This document shows positions 26,392 through 34,157 of a stretch of 64,000 nt of DNA, in pieces. Positions within the stretch are counted from its first letter, which is position 1. The number at the start of each line of letters is the position of its first letter. The notes under the pieces were generated by a model. That model made no database searches. It had not been told where the DNA came from and saw only the letters and a program-made list of their open reading frames with translations. This stretch comes from Mesorhizobium loti (GTDB lineage Bacteria > Pseudomonadota > Alphaproteobacteria > Rhizobiales > Rhizobiaceae). Where the stretch lies: contig NZ_PJRO01000005.1 in assembly GCF_002858745.1 (NCBI RefSeq), positions 68,865 through 132,864 on the forward strand, written 5' to 3'. The position numbers and the translations under genes are program-made.

Positions 26392-27204
26392 TCACTGTTC
26401 CCCGATCTCGATCGTGGAAAACAGCCCATCGCTGCTGGCCTTGCCCGGCAACCGGTAACGGCCCTTGTCGTAGGTCAGCGCGAAGCGTGCGCTCTTTCCC
26501 GGCCGCTCCTTGCTCACGCAGTCGTCCGCCGTAGGCTGCGAGGTGCTTAGGGTCTCGGTCTGCTCGACGCCAAGCGTGCGGTAGCCGGAGCTTGCCTTCG
26601 GGCCGAGCGTGACGGTGCGCTTCACCATGGTGTATTCGCCCTGGCAATTGCCGTCGTTTTCGCCCAGGCCGTGCTCGACGACCAGCCCGTCCAGCACGCG
26701 CTCGATGCGTCCCTTGTCGAAAGTGTAGAGCCACAGCGCCTGCTCTCCGTAAGGATTGACCCGCGAACTGCCGGATTGCGTCGTGCGCAGGCCGAAGGCG
26801 CGTTGGCCTTCGCGAATGTCGTAGCGGGCGGTGTCGAGGCCGATGTCGCCGAAGCGGATGGCGTCGGAGAAGGCCATGCCCGGCTCGATGCGCCGGGCCA
26901 GCGGCTTGCCGGTCCGGTCGGTGACGAGGATCTCGACATCGCCCTTGTTCATGCCTTCCTCTGCCGGCTTCGCCTCGAGCAGCGGCACGGCGGCGAGCAT
27001 CAGTTCCGGCCGCCAGGGCCAGGCCTTGCAGACGACGTTTTCAGGCTGGATCGCCCGCTGGAAGCTGCCGCCATCGACCAGGAGGCCGTTGTCGCCCTGC
27101 TGCGCGTTTGGATAGGCGCTTTTGAGCATGGCATCCGCAATCGTGCATTCCGCGAACGCCGGCGCGGGCAACATGAAAGCGAGGGCGACGAAAGCGAGCT
27201 TCAT
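26392..27204 (-). CDS. Exported protein of unknown function
   Basis: 270 aa. Clear signal peptide (KLAFVALAFMLPAPAFA) and a mature part beginning ECTIADAMLKSAYPNAQQGD. No family recognised. The mature protein has three or four cysteines (ECTI, VVCKAW, GNCQGEY, DDCVSK) that could form disulfides in the periplasm. The start was set at the ATG of the signal peptide at 27204; the frame continues to 27702 without protein-like sequence. Confidence 0.75.
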   Translation of the reverse strand: MKLAFVALAFMLPAPAFAECTIADAMLKSAYPNAQQGDNGLLVDGGSFQRAIQPENVVCKAWPWRPELMLAAVPLLEAKPAEEGMNKGDVEILVTDRTGKPLARRIEPGMAFSDAIRFGDIGLDTARYDIREGQRAFGLRTTQSGSSRVNPYGEQALWLYTFDKGRIERVLDGLVVEHGLGENDGNCQGEYTMVKRTVTLGPKASSGYRTLGVEQTETLSTSQPTADDCVSKERPGKSARFALTYDKGRYRLPGKASSDGLFSTIEIGEQ

Positions 27205-27422
27205 GAGGTGGAGTTCCGGTAGAGAAGAGTTCGATCTCGATACACGAAATCGGCGGCGGGGCGTAGCACCTCGGCTCGTCCTGATCCGTTGCGCGGGAAG
27301 CGACCGAGGGCTGACAGTGTCACGCTCCCGCTCCCCCGTTCCGCGTGCGTCTGCAGCGGTCCAAAACACGGATGACGGCCTCGCGGTGAGAATCTGGCTT
27401 CGCGTCGAGAGGTCGTCGGCCC

Positions 27423-29399
27423 CTAGGCAGTCCGCTGCCGCTTCGGTGCCTCGAACAAGGCCCGAATGCGCTCCGCAGGGGCTGGCCGGCCGACGTGGAA
27501 ACCTTGGGCGTGGTCGATGTTCAGCCTGCGCAGCAGCTCCAGCTGCTGCTCGTTTTCCACCCCTTCGACCAGGATTTTCGGGCCGCGGTTCCGCAACAGT
27601 CCGACAATGTCCTGGAACATGGCGCGGCCGCGCGGCGTGCCGCAGTCGTGCAGGAAGGAGCGGTCGATCTTCACCGTGTCGAAATCGATCAGCCTGAGCC
27701 ACGACAGACCGGCGAAGCCGGTGCCGAAGTCGTCGAGCCAGACTTTTATGCCGAGCAGCTTCAGGTCGCTGATGCAGCGCAGCACGTCGGAATGCATCTC
27801 CATTTCCAGCCCTTCGGTGATCTCGAGGGCAAGACGATCGCCGGTCACGCCGGCTTCGCCGAGTGCCGCGGCCACTGAGGCAGCGAAGCCCGGCGCCTTG
27901 AGCTGCACCGGGGAAACGTTGACGCTGATCGTGCGGATGTGTTCGCTGGACATCAGTTCGCGGCAGGCCGTGCGGATCGCCCAGCGGCCGAGTTCCAGGA
28001 TCAGCCCGGTCCGTTCCGCCACCGGGATGAACAGGCCCGGCGGCACCGCCGTCCCGTCCGGCATGGTCAGCCGCATCAGCGCCTCCATCGCCTCCACCTT
28101 GCCGGTGCGCATGTTGGCGATCGGCTGGAAGACGAGGGACACGAGCTCGCGCTCGATGGCGATCTTCAACAGCGCGGCGATGTTTTCGCTTTCGTCGCTG
28201 GTCTGCGGGTCGTTCGGGTCGAACAGATGCACGCAGTTGCGGCCGTCGGCCTTGGCCAGGTAAAGCGCCCGGTCCGCCTCCTGGATGATCCTTTCCAGCT
28301 TCGCCCCGGGCTGGTCGCGCGTGAACGCCGCGCCGATCGAAACCGTCACCACCTGGGTGCCGTCGCGGCGTTCGTTATGAATGACGCCCAGCGCCTCCAC
28401 GGTCTGGCGGATCTCCTCCGAGAGCGCGACGACGTCTTCGAGCCGTTTCAACTGCGCCAGCACGATGAATTCCTCGCCGCCATAGCGGCCGATCGCGGCG
28501 TTGCGCTGTTCCACCAGATGGCGCAGGCTGTCGGCGACCTCGATCAGGCAGCGGTCGCCTTTCTGGTGGCCGTAATGGTCGTTGAAACGCTTGAAGAAAT
28601 CGACGTCGATGAGCAGCACCGCGAAGGTGCTGCCGTAGAGCTGCCAGTTGTTCCACAGGTCGCGCAGCCGTTCGTCGACGGCGCGCCGGTTTTCCAGCCC
28701 GGTCAGCGGATCGGTCCGCGACAGTTTCAGCAGCGCCACGCCTCTCTCGGTCGCTTCCCTGTGCTGGTTTCGCGCCTCGAGCGCATTCAGGAAGACGTTG
28801 TAGCGTTCCCTGTTCAGTTTCCAGTTGATGTAGGATGTGAAGACGAAGCACGAAATGTAGAAAGCGCCGAAAACCAGCTTGTAGATGAATGACGACGGTA
28901 TGAAATAGTTCACCGCATACAGGATGCAGAGGATAATGGCCGAGGTGACGACGGAAAACCTGAACTGGAACGTGAAGAACAGGTTGGCGCTCATCATGAA
29001 GATGGTGCCGAAGACCATATAGTACGAGACGCTTTCCTGGTTGCTGCTGAAAGATGTCGGCACCAGCCAGCCGATATAGCCGAAGATGATCGCGCCGGCG
29101 CAGGTGATGTCCAGCCACTTGGTCGGGGCATTGAAAAGCAGCAGCGTTTCCAGGGTGAGAAGTGCTGTCACGCCGACTGCCAGGCGCGCCGCGATGGTGT
29201 AGGGCGCGACATCCGGCACCAGCAGAATGTCGGAGAAGGCGAACAGTAAGTAGATGACGACGGCGATGTAGAGCCCCGGCCGTGCCGCCGTCCGGCGTGT
29301 CGCCTGGGATTCCTTGTGGAACAGCGCGCGCAGCTCGCCGGCCGCAGGCTGCGCCTGGCTGACCGGTTCCACGGGCGCAAGTTCAGCCACTGCCGACAT
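27423..29399 (-). CDS. Membrane-bound GGDEF-EAL cyclic-di-GMP protein
   Basis: 658 aa. Residues about 42-195 form six or seven membrane helices. The GGDEF domain carries GGEEF at 307-311 (RYGGEEFIVLAQL), an active-type variant, without an RxxD inhibitory site. The EAL domain has EALMR near 439-443, VNVSPVQL, ALEITEG, DDFGTGF and VKIDRSF, so the phosphodiesterase metal ligands appear kept. It may both make and break cyclic di-GMP. The ATG at 29399 is preferred over 29471 because the N-terminus is more protein-like. It is transcribed away from a methyltransferase-like gene with CtrA-type boxes between them. Confidence 0.9.
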   Translation of the reverse strand: MSAVAELAPVEPVSQAQPAAGELRALFHKESQATRRTAARPGLYIAVVIYLLFAFSDILLVPDVAPYTIAARLAVGVTALLTLETLLLFNAPTKWLDITCAGAIIFGYIGWLVPTSFSSNQESVSYYMVFGTIFMMSANLFFTFQFRFSVVTSAIILCILYAVNYFIPSSFIYKLVFGAFYISCFVFTSYINWKLNRERYNVFLNALEARNQHREATERGVALLKLSRTDPLTGLENRRAVDERLRDLWNNWQLYGSTFAVLLIDVDFFKRFNDHYGHQKGDRCLIEVADSLRHLVEQRNAAIGRYGGEEFIVLAQLKRLEDVVALSEEIRQTVEALGVIHNERRDGTQVVTVSIGAAFTRDQPGAKLERIIQEADRALYLAKADGRNCVHLFDPNDPQTSDESENIAALLKIAIERELVSLVFQPIANMRTGKVEAMEALMRLTMPDGTAVPPGLFIPVAERTGLILELGRWAIRTACRELMSSEHIRTISVNVSPVQLKAPGFAASVAAALGEAGVTGDRLALEITEGLEMEMHSDVLRCISDLKLLGIKVWLDDFGTGFAGLSWLRLIDFDTVKIDRSFLHDCGTPRGRAMFQDIVGLLRNRGPKILVEGVENEQQLELLRRLNIDHAQGFHVGRPAPAERIRALFEAPKRQRTA

Positions 29400-29596
29400 C
29401 GTATAGTTGCCTATCGCCGAGAGACCTCTGAGGAAGGGCTTTTGCAGCCCGCTTGTTGTTTCCGGCCTCAACGCAGAATAGCTCCAACGTGCGAGGGCGA
29501 TCTTGGCGCCTCGCAGACAATAGGGAACGAGGCAACAAGGTTGGGTTAATCACCCACGGAATCCGGCGCGAAATGCTCTGGTCCAATCAAAGTCGG

Positions 29597-29622
29597 TTAC
29601 CCGTGCGTTAACGATATCGTTA
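29597..29622. promoter_or_regulatory. CtrA-like half match overlapping a 14-bp palindrome
   Basis: TTAC-N7-TTAAC at 29597-29612 is one base from the CtrA consensus. It overlaps the perfect palindrome TAACGATATCGTTA at 29609-29622. Lies in the 315-bp gap between the divergent GGDEF-EAL and methyltransferase-like genes. Confidence 0.4.
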
Positions 29623-29667
29623 GAATGCTGCCCAGCCCGACTTTGCAGCGGCGCGGCTTCGCGCTAT

Positions 29668-29699
29668 TTAATGATCTGTTAATGTTAATGAACAGTTAA
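29668..29699. promoter_or_regulatory. Two full CtrA-type boxes (TTAA-N7-TTAA)
   Basis: Two exact TTAA-N7-TTAA sites: TTAATGATCTGTTAA at 29668-29682 and TTAATGAACAGTTAA at 29685-29699, their starts 17 bp apart. This is the recognised binding pattern of the alphaproteobacterial cell-cycle regulator CtrA. They end 15 bp before the GTG start at 29715, so bound protein could cover or sit just downstream of a promoter. Confidence 0.65.
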
Positions 29700-29714
29700 T
29701 CACGGGGGTTTTGG

Positions 29715-30746
29715 GTGCGTACTGTTCTCGACGGTAAGAGTCTCATTACGGACGAGACGATCGCAGCCGGACTGGGCAGGAGGCTCGACGACCGCAGTGA
29801 AGCCTTCGAGACAGCCCGTGCCGAGCTCGCGCTCATCCTCGTCACCACCCAGCAGCAGATCGCCCTGAAAAAGGGGCCTGCCGAAATCATCCGTCCGCTG
29901 ATGGCACGTCTCGAAGCGTTGCGGCTGCGGTTGCATGAGGATACCTGGAATGCGCTTGCGCCCATTATCCACAACCACCCGGTGCTCGACTATTTCCTCG
30001 AAGACCCGCTGACGCGCTGGTCGTTCGAGAAACCGCGCGGTTACTCCGGCGATGCCGAGCTGCTGGATTACATCTATTGCGACCCGCATGTCGCCGATGC
30101 CGTCGCCGACGCTTCCGACATCGGCAAGGCGCTCTACGCCTATACCCAGAATGTGCCTTCCTGCGTCGCTGCGCGGGAGCGGCGTGACCTGCTCGCCCGC
30201 TATGTCGACGAAATCGCCGAAAAGCGCGGGCCCGAAACCGAAATCCTGGCGGTTGCCGCCGGCCACTTGCGCGAAGCCAACCTGTCCACCGCGCTGCGCG
30301 AAAAGCAGCTGAAGCGCTGGGTCGCGCTCGACCAGGATCCACTCAGCGTCGGCCTGATCACGCGCGACTTCGCCGGCACCGCGGTGGAGACGGTCGACGG
30401 TTCCGTGCGCACCCTTTTGACCCGGGGTCACAAGCTCGGCAAGTTCGACTTCATCTACGCCTCGGGCCTCTACGACTACCTGCAGGACAAGGTGGCGGTG
30501 AAGCTCACCAAGACCTGCCTGCAGATGCTGAAGCCGGGCGGCACCTTCCTGTTCGCCAACTACGCCGAGGGCAACCCCGACGCCGGCTACCGCGAAACCT
30601 TCATGAACTGGGTGCTTTTGCTGCGCTCCGAAGCCGACATGTGGAACGTCGTCAACGCCAGTGTCGACCGCAACACCGTCGACGTGAAGGTGTTCTTCGG
30701 CGAAAACCGCAACGTGCTCTACGCGGTGATCGAAAAGCACGATTGA
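29715..30746 (+). CDS. SAM-dependent methyltransferase-like protein, possible fatty-acid methyl-ester signal synthase
   Basis: 343 aa. The middle segment FEKPRGYSGDAELLDYIY (about 104-121) matches the style of proteins annotated as extracellular-factor (3-hydroxypalmitic acid methyl ester) biosynthesis proteins. The C-terminal half is a methyltransferase-like fold (ILAVAAGHLREANL; WVALDQDPLSVGLI; FDFIYASGLYDYL; LKPGGTFLFANYAEG). Motif I is degenerate (AVAAGH rather than DxGxGxG). Starts at GTG with GGGGG upstream; there is no better ATG. Divergent from a cyclic-di-GMP protein and behind two CtrA boxes. The signal-synthesis role is inference from family resemblance. Confidence 0.65.
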   Translation: MRTVLDGKSLITDETIAAGLGRRLDDRSEAFETARAELALILVTTQQQIALKKGPAEIIRPLMARLEALRLRLHEDTWNALAPIIHNHPVLDYFLEDPLTRWSFEKPRGYSGDAELLDYIYCDPHVADAVADASDIGKALYAYTQNVPSCVAARERRDLLARYVDEIAEKRGPETEILAVAAGHLREANLSTALREKQLKRWVALDQDPLSVGLITRDFAGTAVETVDGSVRTLLTRGHKLGKFDFIYASGLYDYLQDKVAVKLTKTCLQMLKPGGTFLFANYAEGNPDAGYRETFMNWVLLLRSEADMWNVVNASVDRNTVDVKVFFGENRNVLYAVIEKHD

Positions 30747-30890
30747 GAGCATCTGAGGTAGCCGCGCAGCGGCGGATAAAGGCAGCCAGCTTCAATTCGC
30801 TTCAGGCGATGCCAAGCGCTGACGCAATCCGTCGTGCTCGCTCCCTGCGGGAACGACGGATTTCATGGCGGCTGCCGCTGATTGCCAGCG

Positions 30891-31580
30891 TCAGGTCCCG
30901 TACTCGTCATGCCGCCGGTTCCAGGCATAGGGCTCTGTCTGCGGCCATCCCTGCGGTGAATCTTCCCAGGTCTCCTGGCGCCCATAGGGTGTCAGGTCCA
31001 GATAGGTCCAGAGGCTGCCGAGATATTCGACGCCGCGTGCGCCGTTGTAATAGGTGCGATAGATATTCGCGCCATCCCGCAGGAAAACGCTGACGCCGTG
31101 GCGTTCGCTGGTTCTGGACGGATCGTCCGGATCGGCCCGCGTCGCTCCCATGTCCTGATTGAAATCGCTGCCAAACGATGAGTACCAGTCGGGATGCTGC
31201 CACTCCATGCGCTGCTTGTATTTCTGCAGCTTCTCCAGCGGCGCACGCGAGATCAGGACGATAGACGTGTCGCGCGCGTTGAGATGCGCGGGATGGGTCA
31301 TCGCATCCACCACCCAGGAACAGCCGTCGCAGCCCGCCTGCCAGTCGGGTCCGAACATGAAATGGTAGACGATCAGCTGGCGGCGTCCGGCGAACAGGTC
31401 GTTAAGGCTCACCGTCCCCGACAGTCCGACAAACGAATATTCCTTGTCGATCTTGACCATCGGCAGGCGGCGGCGCTGCGCGTTGAGTTCGTCGCGTGCG
31501 CGGGTGAGGACCTTTTCCCTGTCGATCTGTTGCTCGAGTGCCGACAGCCATTCATCTCTTGAGACGATCCTGGGTAGCAT
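30891..31580 (-). CDS. DUF899 family thioredoxin-like protein
   Basis: 229 aa. Typical DUF899 segments: FMFGPDWQAGCDGCSWVVD with Cys84 and Cys87 as a CxxC pair, and YRTYYNGARGVEYLGSLWTY. The fold is thioredoxin-like and the family has no settled function. It is divergent from an ArsR-type regulator 126 bp away and is the probable target of that regulator, a pairing common for this family. Confidence 0.88.
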   Translation of the reverse strand: MLPRIVSRDEWLSALEQQIDREKVLTRARDELNAQRRRLPMVKIDKEYSFVGLSGTVSLNDLFAGRRQLIVYHFMFGPDWQAGCDGCSWVVDAMTHPAHLNARDTSIVLISRAPLEKLQKYKQRMEWQHPDWYSSFGSDFNQDMGATRADPDDPSRTSERHGVSVFLRDGANIYRTYYNGARGVEYLGSLWTYLDLTPYGRQETWEDSPQGWPQTEPYAWNRRHDEYGT

Positions 31581-31688
31581 TTTCGAAGACTTCCTTTTGA
31601 CGAGACCACGCCGACTGCCGCCTCGGCGTTGCGCTGCGATCCGAATTCGGGCGCTGGCCAGGAGCGGCGTGTTGCACTCGCCTGCAAT

Positions 31689-31708
31689 ATGTTATAAAAA
31701 TATAACAT
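31689..31708. promoter_or_regulatory. Operator palindrome overlapping the ArsR start codon
   Basis: ATGTTATA-AAAA-TATAACAT, a perfect 8-bp-arm inverted repeat. It contains TATAAA (31693-31698) usable as a -10 element and ends within the ATG at 31707. With no ribosome-binding site ahead of the ATG, the regulator's mRNA may be leaderless and its own operator would cover the promoter. Confidence 0.65.
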
Positions 31709-32060
31709 GTCAAGAGAGCGCGAAGAAGACCTGGTTTTCAAGGCTTTGGCCCATCCGCGCCGGCGCGCTATGCTCGATCACCTGAAGGACGAGGCGCGCA
31801 CCACGGGCATGTTGTGCGAAGCGTTCGCGGAGATGGACCGCTGCACCGTGATGTTGCATCTGAAGGTGCTGGAAGACGCCGGCCTGATCATTGTCCGGCG
31901 CGAAGGGCGCGAGCGCTGGAACCATCTCAACGCGCTGCCGATCAAGAGCATCCACGACCGCTGGATCAGCGGCTATGCCGCCCATGCGCTCACCATCCTC
32001 GACAGGCTCAGGACCGATTTGGAGGGCTCCGGCGCGCCAGGTGCAGCAAAGCTGGCATGA
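31707..32060 (+). CDS. ArsR family winged-helix regulator
   Basis: 117 aa. Winged helix-turn-helix: FKALAHPRRRAMLDHLKDEA, CEAFAEMDRCTVMLHLKVLE (recognition helix), wing GLIIVRREGRERWNHLN. No cysteine metal site of the ArsR/SmtB type stands out, so it may sense something other than metal. The start codon is embedded in a perfect palindrome, indicating autoregulation. Divergent from the DUF899 gene. Confidence 0.9.
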   Translation: MSREREEDLVFKALAHPRRRAMLDHLKDEARTTGMLCEAFAEMDRCTVMLHLKVLEDAGLIIVRREGRERWNHLNALPIKSIHDRWISGYAAHALTILDRLRTDLEGSGAPGAAKLA

Positions 32061-32198
32061 ACCCGGTCAAAGGTCGTCCAGGCAAGGCTGTCCGACAAGG
32101 ACCTGCGATAAAACAACAGCGGATCCGATCGCGCCCGCGCCATCGCCGCGAAGCTGCTAAGAAGGATTTCCCTGTGATTCTCCGCACTGCCGCTTCAG

Positions 32199-33998
32199 AT
32201 GACCACTGCCGCCCTCGAAATCCTCAAGACCGTTTATGGCTATGATGCCTTCAGGGGCCCGCAGGCGGACATCGTCGGGCATGTCGTTGCCGGCAACAAC
32301 GCTTTCGTGCTGATGCCGACGGGCGGCGGCAAGTCGCTCTGCTACCAGATCCCGGCCATCGTCCGTCCCGGCATGGGGCTCGTCGTGTCGCCGCTCCTGG
32401 CGCTGATGGCCGACCAGGTGACGGCGCTGCGGCAGGCCGGCGTGCGGGCGGCCGCGCTCAACTCCGACCTTGCGCTGGATGACCGCCGCGCGCTGTGGCG
32501 CGATATCCGCGCCGGTGCGCTCGACCTGCTCTACGTCGCGCCGGAAACCCTCCTGCGGCCGGACGTGCTGGAGCTGTTGGAAGGCGTGAAGCTGTCGCTG
32601 ATCGCCATCGACGAGGCGCACTGCCTGTCGCAATGGGGGCACGATTTCCGTCCTTCCTATCGCCAGCTCGACGCGGTCGTGACGCGTTTTGCCGGCACAC
32701 CGCGCATGGCGCTGACGGCGACGGCCGACGAGCCGACGCGCGCCGAGATCCTGTCGCATCTGGCCATCGACGAGAGCGATGCCTTTATCGCCGGTTTCGA
32801 CCGCCCCAACATCCGCTACGCCATCGAGGAAAAGGACAATCCGCGCGCCCAGCTGAAGGAATTCCTCAAGCGCTACGAGGGTGAGAGCGGCATCGTCTAC
32901 TGCCTGTCGAAGCGCCGCACCGAGGAGATCGCCGCCTGGCTGCAGGGCCTCGGCTACGATGCGCTCGCCTATCATGCCGGCATGGACAAGGCGGCGCGCG
33001 AGACCAACCAGATGCGCTTCCAGCATGGCGAGGCGGTCATCATGGTCGCCACCGTCGCCTTCGGCATGGGTATCGACAAGCCGGATGTGCGCTTCGTCGC
33101 CCATGTCGACCTGCCGGGCTCGATCGAGGCCTATTACCAGGAGACCGGCCGCGCCGGGCGCGACGGCCTGCCATCCGACACGCTGCTGCTCTACGGCTCC
33201 GAGGATATCGCGCTGCGCAGCCGCTTCATCGAGGAGTCGGAGGCGCCCGACCTGCGCAAGCGCATGGAGCGGCAGAAGCTCGATGCTTTGCTCGGCCTGG
33301 CCGAGACGGCGGGCTGCCGCCGGCAGGTTCTGTTGTCCTATTTCGGCGACCATTGCGAACCGTGCGGCAATTGCGACACCTGCGCGGCGCCGCCAAACGT
33401 ATTTGATGGGACCATCGCGGCGCAGAAAGCGCTGTCATGCATCTACCGCACCGGCGAGCGTTTCGGGCAGGCCTATGTTGTCGACGTCTTGCTGGGTGCG
33501 GAAAACGAACGCATCGCCCAGTTCGGCCATGACAGGATTTCCACCTTCGGCATCGGCACCGAGCACGACAACCGCACATGGCGGGCGATCCTGCGCCAGC
33601 TGATCGCGCTGCGCCTCGTCGATGTTGACCTCGCCGGCCATGGCGGCCTGGCGATCGCGCCCGCCGGTCGCGACTTCCTGCGCGACAAGCCGACGCTGAT
33701 GCTGCGCATGCCTGCGCCGCCGCGCGCCAGGCGCGGTAAGGTCGCACGCGGTAACGCGCAATCCGCCGTGCCCCAGGCCGACAATGACCTGTTCCAGGCG
33801 CTGCGGCAGAAGCGCACCGAACTCGCCCGCGCGCAGAACGTGCCGCCCTATGTGATCTTCCACGACAAGACCCTGATCGAGCTCGCCGCCGCCCGCCCGG
33901 CCTCGCGCACTGAGATGGCCGGTGTTCCCGGCGTCGGCGAAGCCAAGCTCGACCGCTACGGGCCGGCATTCCTGTCGGTGATCGCGGAGTTTGGGTGA
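32199..33998 (+). CDS. recQ: ATP-dependent DNA helicase RecQ
   Basis: 599 aa, the normal RecQ length. Walker A MPTGGGKSLCYQ (Lys45), DEAH box at 138-141 followed by CLSQWGHDFRPSY, helicase motif VI QETGRAGRDGLPS, a zinc-binding RQC segment (CEPCGNCDTC) and a C-terminal HRDC domain (ARAQNVPPYVIFHDKTLIEL). Unwinds DNA 3'-5' in recombinational repair. It stands alone on this strand; the gene before it is unrelated. Confidence 0.96.
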   Translation: MTTAALEILKTVYGYDAFRGPQADIVGHVVAGNNAFVLMPTGGGKSLCYQIPAIVRPGMGLVVSPLLALMADQVTALRQAGVRAAALNSDLALDDRRALWRDIRAGALDLLYVAPETLLRPDVLELLEGVKLSLIAIDEAHCLSQWGHDFRPSYRQLDAVVTRFAGTPRMALTATADEPTRAEILSHLAIDESDAFIAGFDRPNIRYAIEEKDNPRAQLKEFLKRYEGESGIVYCLSKRRTEEIAAWLQGLGYDALAYHAGMDKAARETNQMRFQHGEAVIMVATVAFGMGIDKPDVRFVAHVDLPGSIEAYYQETGRAGRDGLPSDTLLLYGSEDIALRSRFIEESEAPDLRKRMERQKLDALLGLAETAGCRRQVLLSYFGDHCEPCGNCDTCAAPPNVFDGTIAAQKALSCIYRTGERFGQAYVVDVLLGAENERIAQFGHDRISTFGIGTEHDNRTWRAILRQLIALRLVDVDLAGHGGLAIAPAGRDFLRDKPTLMLRMPAPPRARRGKVARGNAQSAVPQADNDLFQALRQKRTELARAQNVPPYVIFHDKTLIELAAARPASRTEMAGVPGVGEAKLDRYGPAFLSVIAEFG

Positions 33999-34157
33999 GG
34001 GGCTCTATCTCCCCCGCGAGAAGATAGAAGATAACAGCGCTTCGCCTGCGCGAGGGAGAGTTAAGGCGCACCTGGCCTTTCGGCATACTCCAACGAGAAT
34101 TGCGGTACAACTTCTCCGATACCGTGCTATGCGCGGCTTTGAACCGAGACCGCACCC

